Source: Trametopsis cervina (taxonomy: Eukaryota > Basidiomycota > Agaricomycetes > Polyporales > Irpicaceae). Taken from it: a stretch of 64,000 bases of DNA. Within the stretch, counting starts at the first letter, position 1. Each line of letters starts with the position of its first letter. Location of the stretch: the NCBI GenBank assembly GCA_022385755.1, contig MU278360.1, positions 403,692-467,691 on the forward strand, written 5' to 3'. Under the pieces are notes generated by a model. That model was not told where the DNA came from, ran no database searches, and worked only from the letters and a program-made list of their open reading frames with translations. Positions 46,629 through 58,800 of this stretch are shown here, piece by piece. The position numbers and the translations under genes were made by a program.

Positions 46629-47789
46629 TTATGCAGCGGCGGCGACCTGAGGAGCAGCAGGCGGCACCTCAGTCTTGGGCTCCTCAGCAGCGGGTGTCTC
46701 GACGGCAGGCGCGGGGGCAGCCTCGGACTCGCCAGTGGGCTCAGCGGGGTTCTCGAGAGGGGCAACGGGAGCGGGCTCCTCGATCTTGGGGGGAGCATCC
46801 TCCTGCTCGGGGACCTTGGCGGGGACGCTGGGCTCCTTAGCCTTGGGCTTGAAGAACTCGCCGACGCGAGCAGACAGACGACGGGTGACCTTGGGGGCCT
46901 TAGCTTCCTTCTTCTCTTCCTTCTGAAAGAAGGCGTCAGTTTAATTAATGAACTTAATTGCGCAGCAGGACTGACCTTCTCCTCCTTGGGAGCCTCGGCG
47001 GGGGTCTCAGCGGGAGCAGCCGCGGGCTCAGCAGCAGGCTCACTGTAATCGAAAGTCAGACGGATTCATTGCATTGAAAGTAGAGCACACTTACGGAGCA
47101 GCCTCAGGGACGGGAGCGGCCTCGACAACGGGCTCGGGCTCAGCAGGGGCGGCAGCCTCCTCCTTAGGAGCTTCCTCCTTCGGGGCCTCCTCAGCGGGAG
47201 CAGCAGCAGCCGGAGCGGGAGCCTACGACAGAACATGTCAGACATTGCATGAACGAACAAAGACATCACACGACAAACCTCCTCCTTCTTCTCCGTCTTC
47301 TTCTTCTCCTTCACCTTCTTCTCAACCTTCTTCTCGCCGCTCTTGAAGGGAGCGAGCAGCTTGGCGAGGATCGAGGGGCTCTTGGGCCTCTCCTCCTTCT
47401 TGGGCTCCTCGGCCTATCAAGCAGATCAGCGTCTGCCACGTCAACTGGCGTATCATCGAATTATGACTCACGGGCTTGGTCTCGGGAGCAGCCTCAGCGG
47501 CGGGCTCGGTGGCAGCGGCTTCGGTGGCAGGCTCAGTGGCAGCGGCGGGCTCCTTTAAGAGAGAATGAAATTCGAGTCAGACGCCCATATCATAAATGCG
47601 TCACGCGACGAGCGAAAGGTTACACACCTCGGGCTTGGCCTCCTCCGCGGGGGCTTCAGCAGCGGGAGCAGCGGCCTCCTCGACCTTGGGCTCCTCAACG
47701 GCAGGAGCGACGACAGGCTCGGCGGCGGGAACCTCGGTGGGCTTGACCTCCTCGACGGGGGCAGCGACAGTCTCAGCAGGGGCAGACAT
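46629..47789 (-). CDS. Pro/Ala/Glu-rich disordered protein
   Basis: The protein starts MSAPAETVAAPVEEVKPTEV at 47789 and ends PQVAAAA at 46629. Nearly every exon is made of Pro, Ala, Glu and Lys (such as EEAPKEEAPKEEAAAPAEPE), so most of it should be intrinsically disordered and acidic. Two basic islands break the pattern: PKSPSILAKLLAPFKSGEKK with a following Lys-rich helix, and APKVTRRLSARVGEFFKPKA. Both are amphipathic and could bind membranes, actin or nucleic acid. About six short introns cut the repeats, and exon edges often fall at Glu or Pro codons. I do not recognise a family with known function. Codon use is strongly biased, which suggests high expression. Confidence 0.8.
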
Positions 47790-49188
47790 TATGAATAACT
47801 AAAGATTCGTGAGCTGCGGGGAGGAAGAGGGCAGACACGTCAGTTAGGGCTCGTCGCGACGGAGAGAAGATATGTGCGTGCGCAAAAGGAGACAAAGAAG
47901 GGTGTGTTGCGAGGGGCCCGTGGAATAATGAAAGAGACGAAGAAGCCAGACGCAACATAGGAGCGGTGGGAGGTGGTACTCACTGTAAGAGGCTGGGTGT
48001 GGGTATGCGGCTGCGAAGAGAGAGGCGGGGCAAGGCTGGCCTATGCCTGAGGCAAGAACGGGACACTTGACGAGGAGAGGAGAGAGAGATAGCGAGGAAA
48101 CAAACTCTGAACACGGCGCCCTACTTATCCCAATCCGTAACCAGAACAAACAAGCCTCAACAATATGTCCTCGCACGCTAAACCCTAAACCGGCTGGCTT
48201 CCTTCGCGCTCTCGTCCAGCGCACTGCCCGCCCGGCGCACCCCCTATGCGCCCCGCATCCCCCCAAGACATAATTGTAATTTTGCAAAGCAGCAGCAAGG
48301 CTCTGGGAGGGGTGTAACTGCGCTGCAGGACACGGACGGCGGTGCCATTTTTCGGTGCAAGCAGCAAATGCAGCTCGCCATCAATACCTGATTTGTTGTC
48401 AAGTATAGCCGAAAGAACAGAGACCCTTCTTTCTTCCTTCTGCTCGCGCAAATCACCGATGACCAAGCTCCGCCATTGAGTCTCGTTCGCTCGTCCGGCC
48501 CCTGCCCGACGGCGCGCGGGTCTCATGCCTCACTCTCGCCGTACCACATACCACATATCGCTCGTTGCCCTCAGGAAGAAGAAGGCGAGAGCGGGAGGCG
48601 TGACCGTGACCAGACGCGTCTAGCCCGCCGATCGCAGCCAGATCGTCGGTGCACTCACTACAGTAGACGCGCGCATTCCGTCTTTTTGTGTGCTGGGCAA
48701 CGGGCAACGGGCAGCGGGTGTGTGTGCACTGCGCGTCTATCCCGGCGTACCATCACGTTTCGACTTTCCCACGTCAATACATTGCAGGACCATCAGAAGC
48801 GAGCACCGGCCGGGGGAGGCCTCCTCTCTTAAGTAAAGTAAAAACGGAAGAGGCGATTACGTGCCCCTCGCCTCGCCTCGCACATATCTTTACGCGAACT
48901 GAACTGTCCCCCCTTGTCCTCGTCCTTGTCCGCTACTCGCTGTCTTTGTCCTCGTCCTCGTCGTTGTTGTTATACTCGACGATGACGACGACGACGAAGA
49001 CAACGTGTTGTTCGGCTGCTCGCTCGTGGATCCTCGAAATTCACCATCACCCCAATGGCGTCACACCCTCCGCCACCATTAATACGCGCTCTGCGAGTCG
49101 TACGGCTGCCACCTTAAGCTTTCGGATACCCTCCTCGCCATAAAGCACCCTCCTCACTGGGCTCGTTCCTCTTCACCTCTTGCCCGCC
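47790..49188. other. divergent intergenic region
   Basis: These 1.4 kb lie upstream of both the PAE-rich gene (-) and the first SUR7/PalI-like gene (+). A 5' leader intron of the PAE-rich gene is possible: a gtgagt donor complement is present near 47980. No supported gene is seen. Confidence 0.5.
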
Positions 49189-50292
49189 ATGTTCGTCTTC
49201 GCGACCCCCTTCCTCGTCTTCGTTGCGTTCCTGCTGCTGCTGCTCGTCACGCTCTCGGTGCCGATCATCCACAGCATATACCTCTTCCGCTTAGGCGTGA
49301 ACGTATCCGTGGGTGTCCTGCAGGCCTCTGCTACGACCGCCGTCAAGTTTGGTGTCTGGGGCTACTGCTCGTCCGGGCTCGACGTCTCGTAAGTCCTTCA
49401 CTGCTCAATTGGCGTCGCATCCCCGTTCCGGCCCATTCATTCATTCACATCTATTCATCCGCGAACATGGCAATCGTACTGACTGTTCCTGTTCAATCTC
49501 GGTCCCTCATCCCCATTCCATTCTCATTCCCATTCCCAAACCTACACCTCCTGCCGCCTTCCTTCCGCCCGGCGCATCCGGCTACTCAAAAATCAAACAA
49601 TGCAATGCTGCGCGGCTACCTCTAAACCACCTGCCCTCTCGCGGTCCGTGCTCGCGCTCGCAGTGCGCTCGGGTTCGACCACGACCAGGCCGCGACGTGC
49701 TCCTCGCCCCACCTCGGCTACAACTTCGACTCCAACGTCCAGAGCGCACTCAGACAGACAGGCTTCGACCCCAACGCCATCTCCAAGGGCCTTACCGCCG
49801 TGCTCGTGCTCCACCCCATCAGTGAGTGGCCGGCCGCCCGGATATCGTTTTAGTGCGCTGTGCGACCCTGACTGACGTTTGTTTATCGCGACGCGCTACT
49901 TACAGCTTGCGGGTTTGCGTTTCTGTTCCTCCTTGCGTCCCTGTATGCGCTCTCGCGCCGCACGGTGGGACTGCGCCGTGGCCTCTCGTGCTGCGTCGTC
50001 CTCCTTGGCCTGCTCACTGCGCTGCTGAGCACGGTCATCTTCCTCATTGATGTCATCCTCGTCGCGGTCGTGCGCAGTCGTATCAAGAAGGACACGGACG
50101 GGATTGTGTCGCTGGGATGGGGCAACGCGGTGTGGATGACCCTGGGCGCGACTGTTGCGCTGTGGCTTGCGCTCGTGAGTGCATGTTTGGATGTCTTCCG
50201 TGGTCACAGGAAGAGGTGAGTGTTGTCTTAGGGATGTTGGCGTGAACTGCGAGCTAACAGAGACGATTGCTAGGAGTGCTGCACGTTACTAG
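49189..50292 (+). CDS. SUR7/PalI-like four-TM protein, copy 1
   Basis: This belongs to a family of claudin-like membrane proteins that includes eisosome SUR7 and the pH sensor PalI/Rim9. TM1 is FVAFLLLLLVTLSVPIIHSI. The extracellular loop has VKFGVWGYCSSGLDVS and, after an intron, ALGFDHDQAATCSSPHLGYN, with the paired Cys and GY typical of the family. TM2 to TM4 read FAFLFLLASLYAL, RGLSCCVVLLGLLTALLSTV and WMTLGATVALWLALVSACLD. The second exon is reached over a 275-nt intron (49389-49663), long for this genome. Without further splicing the frame stops at 50219; a GTGAGT donor there and gctag at about 50273 would give the end RSAARY at 50292, which I prefer. Confidence 0.82.
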
Positions 50293-51233
50293 ACAACCTG
50301 CTTCACGCGGCCCTGCAACGACCGTTACGACTCCTAGACACAACGTGTAGGTGCCCTACACAACGGACTGCCACGATACCTACGTTATAATCCCTTCAAC
50401 GAACTTTCATCTACGTGCTTGCTGTATATCTACACCCTGTACATTACAATACACGTTCTGCCTCCTTAAAGTTCCCCCGAGGAAGCCTCATGCGCCGCGT
50501 GCGTGTCTGACAACCGACGCAAATCATTCCACGCGTCGTGGGCTGTCATGCACATGTCGATTAGCCGTCGGCTCGGGTGAACAGGCGGGCGGGTGCGATT
50601 GCGATCATCACCATCATCGTGCTCAGGATCAGCCGGGCCATGTGTGTGTGCGCACGGCCCCGACGTGCGAAAGACCGAAGACGAGTCAAGTCTGAAAGGA
50701 AAATTGTAAATGAAAATGAGAGAATGGGAAAAGGGCAATGGGTGATGGATTGATGGCGATTTGCGTCCGTCCGAGGAGGCGAGGGCATCATACGTATGCA
50801 ATGCGGTGAGCGCATCTCTTGTGCATCGTTCGTAGGAGATGGCGCGTCGGTGGGAGGAATGACAGCCTCAGACGCCTGAAGATGGAAGAACGGAAGGGAT
50901 GAGATGCTACACCCACTCTTCTCGGAATATGAGTGAGTGAGTAGCTCTCCTGCAGAAGAACCAGCTCAAGAGTCTACTACAGGAACACTGAGCCAGTCAT
51001 GATCCAAGTTTGCATGCATGCTCAACCTCCGTTATTGGGTACATAATATACGGTGTCGGAATGTCAGGATGCCTCCGACGCTACGATCAGCGAGCTCATT
51101 ATGCGAGCCCCACCGCCATATCTGAGGCTATGTACCAAGCCCTTCACGGGGTCACCATCGCCGTCGCTTCCTCCTCCTCCCTCTTCATTCCATCCATCCT
51201 CCTCCTCTCATTTCCATAACGCACGACCCCACG
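50293..51233. other. intergenic stretch
   Basis: This lies between the two SUR7/PalI-like genes. No supported gene is seen. Confidence 0.5.
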
Positions 51234-52211
51234 ATGTTCAAACCCATCCTCGCAGTCCCCCCGCTCATCTCCATATCCCTACTTCTCCACCTGCTAGTCA
51301 CGCTCTCCGTGCCGTTCATCAAGCCTCTATACCTGTTCTCCCTCAGCACGTTCGTCGTGGGCCCGGAGACGTCGCCTAGTGGGACGTACGATGTCACGAT
51401 CTGGTTTGGGCCGTTGGGGCATTGTGAGCATGATGTTACGACTTCGTAAGTTCGTTTCCTACGTTGCCATTTCCGAGTTGCTCTTGCGCGACGCGATCCA
51501 CGCGGTCTCGGACTCGCTTCTGTACTTCCGTTTGCTAACATGACTTCTATCCTCTACGATATTTGACATCTCCCGCTCCACTGGCATCGTATCGACAAAC
51601 CCGGATCCTATCGTCCTCCCACGCGCGCCTACGTCTAAACCCGATCGCCCCTCCCTGCTTCGCACATACTCCAGCACTTCCGGCGCACCGACCTACCACC
51701 AATCATGCGGCACCCAGTTCGGATACAACTCCCTCGGCGACATCGAGATCACACTCATGCACGATGACCCGCACTGGAATCGGAATTTCGTACCTGGGAA
51801 CTTGACTACTGCGTTGATTTTGCATCCTCTCAGTACGTCCTATCCCACTCCTCCTCCTTCGCACAGCTGACAGCTTTTACCACAGCCTGTGCAGCAGCCC
51901 TCGCATTCCTCCTCGCCTCCCTCATCTCCCTCTTCCGCCCCACCTCCACGCGCACCCGTCCCCCAACAACGACCCCCCTCCTCCTCTTCGGCCTCCTCGC
52001 AGCACTCTTCAGCACAACCCTATTCATAATCGACGTCGTGCTCGTCGCGACCGTGCGTAACCGCACGCGCGCCGATTTCGACGGGCAGGTCGCGCTGAGG
52101 TGGGGAAACGCGGTGTGGGTTGCGTTTGGGGCGACGGTGGGGATGTGGCTTGCGTTTGGGGCGGCGTGTTTGGATGTTTGTGCGGGGAGGGGGAGGGCGG
52201 GTAAGGTTTGA
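51234..52211 (+). CDS. SUR7/PalI-like four-TM protein, copy 2
   Basis: This is a tandem paralogue of the gene at 49189. TM1 reads LISISLLLHLLVTLSVPFIK. The loop has TIWFGPLGHCEHDVTTS and, after a 229-nt intron (51446-51674), STSGAPTYHQSCGTQFGYN, with the Cys pair conserved. Then come NLTTALILHPL, AALAFLLASLISLF, LLLFGLLAALFSTTLFIIDV and GNAVWVAFGATVGMWLAFGA. It ends GRAGKV at 52211 with a shorter tail than copy 1. The long intron sits at the same codon as in copy 1. TM2-TM4 are the best conserved parts. Confidence 0.82.
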
Positions 52212-53047
52212 GGTGTGTGCGGTGAATTGGAGGTGATGGGTGGTCATTCTGAAGGCGTTGTTAACTGGACTTTTTGGTCGTAATTTTGGATGGACTCTAT
52301 TTATGTAGGCGCGTCCGTTGTCCCCGACTTTGTGTCCCGCTATATTCGCGTAGCATTCTGTACACCTTTACTACGACTTATACACGACATTTAATGACAT
52401 GTTTATCTATACCGCATTACCAGATATGACTGCTTAATTTACCCTCACAACCCAGCGGTTTAGCGCGGATACGCCACAAAGACGGCGCGTACCACGTATG
52501 GACATTGGCCAGCCAGTCGAACACGAGGCGTTAAACTGTGATCCGCATAATGAAGGTCGGCTAAAGCACGGCCCGGCTTCACGATGGCCATGCATCTGCC
52601 AGCGCCGTCGTTGTCGCTGTCGTTCTTCCATGACTGATTTCCACCGTCGACACAGAACCTCTCAGCGAACGATCAGCAACAGATCGTTTCTACCAGAAGG
52701 CGCCAAGCATGACACCACGCATCACCGTGCTCTCAACGCGCGCGGGGCCCGGCACAGCACTCTCAAAGGCTTATGGGACACAATGCATTGCGCGAGCGTG
52801 AACCCTCGTGGTGACATCGTCGATAGCGGGACAAAGCGTGCACTCGAAGCTCGGCATGCGAATTTGACAGATCCGTCGTGTGAACACCCGGAGAGAAGAT
52901 ATCATAGATAGCGCAGATAAAACACACAGCATCTTGATTACAGCAAAATCATGCAGGATACAAGACGGCACGGACGATATGTGCGCAGGTCCGTCGCACA
53001 ATCACGCGCGATTCGCGCAAGTGCACGTACAGTACGCCCTTTCATGC
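52212..53047. other. convergent intergenic stretch
   Basis: This lies between the 3' ends of the second SUR7/PalI-like gene and NOP2. No supported gene is seen. Confidence 0.5.
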
Positions 53048-55549
53048 TCATGCAGCCGGAGCTGCTTTTGTGCGCGGCGGCACGCGCAGGCCCTTGGCCT
53101 TCATGCTCTTCCGCTTCGACTCTGCAAAGCACATATACGTCAGCACACCGAACACACACAACGCAAAGAAAAAAAGAAGACAACCCACCCTCAATGTACA
53201 CCTGATCCTCCTCATCATCGAACTTAAACTCCTCAACCGGCTCTCCGCCCTCCTTCGCCTCACGCTCCCTCTCCTCCTTCGCCTCGCTCTTCTTCGCTCT
53301 CTTCTCCACCTTAAACTTCGCGACGAAGAACCCGTCCATGTTATGCACGTGCGGATAGAACCGGCGCGTGAGGCCCACGGTCGGGTTGAAGTTCTTCCCG
53401 CGGAAGCTCTTGAACCCCGGCACGCCGAACTCGAGCCCCGTCTCGACGAGCTTCGCGTTCGGACGCTTGCGCAGGGCGTAGTCTACTACGGCCTCGTTCT
53501 CGTCTACTGTTACGGAGCATGTTGAGTAGACGAGGTAGCCGCCTGTTTTTGAGTCGGGTTGTACGGAGTCGATTGCGCAGAGGATGAGCTGCTTTTGCAG
53601 GTGTGAGAGGAGGGTGAAGTCGCGGTCGCTCTGTCGAATGATACGCAGTCAGTTGAGATGCTTTAGAGTAGAGAGAAATGAGAACCCACCTTGTTCGTCT
53701 TCACGCTCGCATCCTTGCTGATAACCCCCGTGCCACTGCACGGCGCGTCCAAAAGCACCCTATCGAACCCACCCATAACCTTCGGGAACTCCCTCCCATC
53801 ATACGAGCACACCACAACATTCTTGCACCCCAACCGATGCACATTCGCCGTCAGACTCTTCGTGCGCGCCTTATTCGCGTCGTTCGCGAACACGACGCCC
53901 GTATTCTGCATCAGCGCAGACATATGCGTCGTCTTGCCCCCGGGGGAGCTCGCCATGTCGAGCACACGCTCGTTCGGCTGCGGGGCCAGCGCGATCACGG
54001 GCAGGAAGGACGAGGCGGCTTGCAGCATGTAGTGCCCTGCGAGGTACTCTGGCGTGGCGCCGATTGGGACGCTGCTCTCGAATACTTGGAGACCGACGTT
54101 CGTCCATTTGCCGATGGGCTCGAGGTTCACGCCGCGGTTGATGAGCGCCTGCGCGAGGTCGCGTCGGCGGGTGCGAAGGGTGTTCGTGCGGATCGTGACG
54201 GGTCGTGGCACTTCGTTAGCTTCGAAGAATTCAATGGCCTGGGTGTATGTCAGTTATGAAAAGACACGGCGGGTAGGGATACGTACCTCAGTTACGGGGA
54301 ATAGCTGGAATAGCTTTTCCGCAAGGAAGTCATTGTAACCGTAGTAGCTTCCAATGTCTGAGATGAGCTGTGTAACATACTCCGTTCTCGACCTGTATAT
54401 CTGCTGTCAACCGTTATTCATCTGCCAAATGACAGTATGCCTACCGTCCTTTTGCGGCTAACCGCTTAAAGTTCCCTAACACCCTCACAATTTCCCGCAT
54501 CCGCCGCTGCACGACATGTACCTGCGGTCCACCAACCTTCTTCTCTTCCTCCCGCTCCTCAGCCGTCGGAAGCGTGACCGCCTCCTCGCCGTCCTCTCCC
54601 TCCACCGCGTCTTCCTCCATATCATCCGCGCCCTCGAACTCCTCGTCGTCTCCCTCTCCCGCAGCCTGCAGCTCCTCCATGTCGAGAGCAGCCTCGCGCA
54701 AGGCCTTTGCATCTAACGCTTTCGAGCGAGCCTCCATGTTCGCCATAGTGATGGGTTCATCCTCGTCTTCGTCTTCTTCGTCTGAAGAGTCGTCTGAAGA
54801 GTCGTCTGAACCGGTGGGAATAATTTTGGCGGGGCGGGATTGCTGTTTCGAGTTCTTGCCCTTCAGCCGAGCGGGTGCAGACTCCGCCTCGTCATCTTCG
54901 TCATCCTCGTCCGAGTCAAGGTCGAGCTCCTGAACAGGGCCTCGTAGCATGTCGTCGCTGTAAATATATATTAGAACGAAGCAAAGGATGACAGGGTTAA
55001 CGGAGCACATACTCTTCGACATCGTCGTCGTCCATATCAAGGTCGGCAAGGTCCCCTTCAAAGGCTTCTTCATCGTCGCTGTCCCGGAATAACGACCTAA
55101 GGTTTCTTACTCAGCGACAAAGTAGTAAATCACTGGGAGTGGGGAACGTACTTTGTCTGTGCCTTCAGGTCGTCTTCATCATCTACATCCTCCCAACCTT
55201 CGCTGCTCCCACCATCCTGCGCATCCTTCTCCTTAGCTCCCTTCGGTTTCTGTTTTGTCGCAGCAGCGGTCGTCTTCCCGGGCTTTCCCAGTACTTTCTT
55301 CCTCTCTACCGGCTGTTCCTTCTCTTTCCTCCCCTTAGGCTTCACTTCCACCTTGCCCTTCTTCGCCGGTCGTTTATGCGAAGCGTCCTTCGCATCCACG
55401 TCCATAGCCGCATCCGCATCTGTGTCTTCAAACTCGGCCTTTCGCTTACCCAGCTTCTTCGCCGAGGGGCCAGGACGGCCGTTTGCATGCCCGTTCACCT
55501 CTGCAAAAGGCTTAGGGTCGCCTTGTTTGTTCTTTGCTCGTCTGCCCAT
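53048..55549 (-). CDS. NOP2: 25S rRNA m5C methyltransferase NOP2
   Basis: This nucleolar enzyme methylates a cytosine in large-subunit rRNA and is needed for 60S assembly. It starts [20 protein letters not shown] at 55549. A Lys-rich then strongly acidic, disordered N-terminal third follows ([40 protein letters not shown]). The NOL1/NOP2/Sun domain has [20 protein letters not shown], then the SAM-binding [40 protein letters not shown], the catalytic motif [20 protein letters not shown] and [20 protein letters not shown] with the second Cys. The core ends near [20 protein letters not shown], followed by a Lys/Glu tail and [12 protein letters not shown]. Both catalytic cysteines are present. 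The gene is intact, with about seven introns. Confidence 0.95.
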
Positions 55550-55856
55550 TTTTTGTATAGAGGTGTGGTGAAGGAGAATATAGAACGCTTATGAAGGGAC
55601 GCTGTGGCTTTCCTTCGTTCAGAAACTTCAGTCAAATGGGCGCCAAGATTTTTGCGACTGGCGTCACTCCTTTTTCTGCTCCTGATTTGGCAGGTCTTCA
55701 GCGTCGTCGGGCGTCTGATCGTCCCGTGTTGCGAACAATATTACCAATGAGGTTCTCTATCACGAGTATTAATGTGTTACATAGAGCATGTAGTAAGCTC
55801 AACTCAAATGTGGCAGTAATGCGCTGCCGTGACTAAAATTTCATGTATACAACATT
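55550..55856. other. intergenic stretch
   Basis: This is the promoter of NOP2 and the 3' flank of the Argonaute gene. No supported gene is seen. Confidence 0.5.
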
Positions 55857-58800
55857 TCAGAGGTAAAACATTGTATTGCTCAAAGCCTTGCCCACCCCAC
55901 CATGCCATAAAACCTGACCTCCTCGGTAACCCAGTTCACGCTCAACATCCTCACTGGTTTCGGTGGTTTCCCAATGCGGAAATCCTTGGTCCAGCTTGTG
56001 GAGGTAACAACGACCTCGTTCGCAGGCAAGGTGGGCGTAGTAGGCCGGCGAGGCAAGACTCAATGCTTTCGTTGTGCGAGCGGACATATAGCTGAGATCG
56101 TTCGTGAGCGTTTGTAGCAAGTCCGCAGTGAATCCGATTTCGTCCTGGACAACGTAGTAATGCGTAGGTCTAGTGGTTCCTTTCAGCCCGCAATGTGCTG
56201 GCGGAAGACCGGTCAGCCTCTTCTATTGCATGTGGGCCTTCGTCGTGATCCATGTAGCTCACCCTGAAGGAAGAAATCATGTTCGTAAATTGCCGTCACG
56301 CCCCGGTCGACGACCGTTCCTGGGCGCAGATTTCCATCCGCCGTCGCGTGTTCAGCTTCAGTGGGATAGAATCGGATGTGATGTCGTTTACTACAAATGA
56401 CCATGGTAAGCTTAGGTGTGTAGGATCTGTCATCCTTCGTGAATTTGCGGAACGCTTGTCGAAGTTGAGGCATTTCATGCGTCACGACGGTACGGAAGTG
56501 CGCCTGTGTTTAGTGTCAGGGCTATCTACGCCAGACTAGGTGCATTCTCACCTCAGACACACCGTTGCGATACACGAGAATCCGTTTCGGAAGGATACCT
56601 CTCTTGGCCTGGAACGCATCGAGGCGTTCTTCCATCATGTCTCTCAGGTCTGAAAGCATCTACATCCCTTGAGTCTTTCTAGCAAAGTATGAGAGAAGAG
56701 GCATACCACTTTGCTACTTTCCTGAATACGCAAACTTGCCGGGAATTGGGCGTAATCCTTGTCGATGCTGGCCACGACAGCAGCAATCGAGGGCGTGCCT
56801 TGAACTGCACCAAAGCCACGCTGCGCAACGTCAATTCCGACAAGCATGGTCGGTGTCTGGTTCAGCCAGGTAGAGCTTCCCCCTTCCACACGGTAGTTGA
56901 CGCCACCCAACTTCGCATTCACCTTGAGTGCGACGCTGGCGAAGTATTGTGATTGCCCTCGGGCCTTATCCCTGCGGAACTTCTCGACCTGCACACAGAC
57001 GGTCGCAACGTCGAGGAAGCTGTCGGCCAGATGCTTCAACCCAGAGTATACGTGACGGTCGCCGTTAGACAGAATGACGAGATACAAGCTCGGTTTCCTC
57101 TTGATAGATATCATTGCAGCGCGTATGGCGTTTATGGCATCCGTTCGGAGGGGGTGCTCCCGCGACTTGCGCGGCAGCTGAGCCTCTACCACATTAGCTG
57201 GGTTTCGAAGGACACTGATTCCTGACTTCGCACACACGTCGATGAATTTGTCCATCGTCTCCCGGAGTGCAGGGTCCTTTGGTCCTTGGAACTCGGCGCG
57301 GTCATTGCCATCTTTGATCAGTAACACCGCCCAGTTATCCAACTTGCCACCGACGGCAAATCGGACGTCGTGGAGATTCCACCCAGCATGCTCGTCAACT
57401 CGAGGGGCGCCCCGTCCATAACGAATGATCGGCGGAGGGAGAATGCGGCCGGGGACGACTGCCATGTCCTTGCCTATGTTAACGCCAAAAGTGGTAAGCA
57501 GGTCTTGCTCATCGAAATATCCCAACTCGCGTATACCACGCTCAGTGATCGCAGTGGCGTTGATATTCGGGGAACGGGATGCAACTTGGATCATCTCGGC
57601 CGTATGCTCCTCGAGGAAATTACCGTGAAAGGGTTGTTTGGGGAGAATGATGCACACTTCTGTTGGCAAAAGAGTTTTGTGCTTGGAGCTCTGCCCAGTT
57701 ACATCAACGAGAGGTAGGTGAGGGTATCGCAGCGTAATCCCATGCTCTGCAAGGAGTGAGTGCCACAGTTCCACACAAAGCAAAACAAAACAAACAAGTA
57801 CCTTCAGCAAAATACTGCTCTACTGTAATCTTCCCATGTTTATCCGAGTTAAACGCATAGCTCTTAGCGTCGTATGATGAGACGCCGTTAATAGTCTTCC
57901 GGTGCCCGAGGTGGGTAGTCCGGACAAGCACGCCCTTGCAGAATGCACCCGCACGGGCTGTGAAGGAGGCGTCCAAGAAGGCTTGGAGGCTCTCTGCGAG
58001 ATTGCCAGGGGTATAGAAAGCGGTCGTACACACGTTCACGTTGACCATGAGCTGTTCATGGGCAGGCCGCACGGACGAGTAGAAACCTTGTCTAGCCTCC
58101 AGACCAGTCCCGAGCGGTGTCGGCGACTCGGCAGCAGAATGATGGAAGAAGTTATTATTTCCTACCCTCACACCTTCACTTGTGGACCGACCAGGGTAAG
58201 CGGCAAGGATGAGGTTGAGAGATAAGATAATCAGCAAGACATCGTAGTCTCGGTATTCAGGGTGGCCGTTGAGATAGCTTGAAAGAAACATATTGTAGTC
58301 AGTATGAGTATGAAACGGAATCAAGCACATTTGAATGAATCTAATTTAATACACTTCAAGACGCTTTGCGGACCCCGGTGAGTGAAAAAAAATTCGAGAA
58401 CGTACTTGAGGAGACTTTGCGTTTCAAGCTCCTGAAGGTAGTAGATGCTTAATTTATATTCTCTCGGCGTCCTTCTAGTGTCTCCGCCGTGCTTTCCTTC
58501 CTCGGGCCCAGTTTGTTGCGCAGGACGCTCTGGCTCATCTTCAGGACTGTAGGGGACGCGTATAACCAACGGCTGAGGAAGCTCAAACGCCGAAATCAGT
58601 CTACGAGAATGATCATGAGCTACCCGGTCCAACATCCCGGCCTCTCTCCAGTCAGCGGTCTGTTCCGCCAGCCGGAAGATGCGTCTCTTGAGCTCAGGAC
58701 GCCTGTGAGAGACCGCGGGGGCAATCATCACATCGTATTCGTACCAGGATCCACTAGGAACTGATACGGGAAAGGAGTTTGTGCGCAGGTTGATAGGCAT

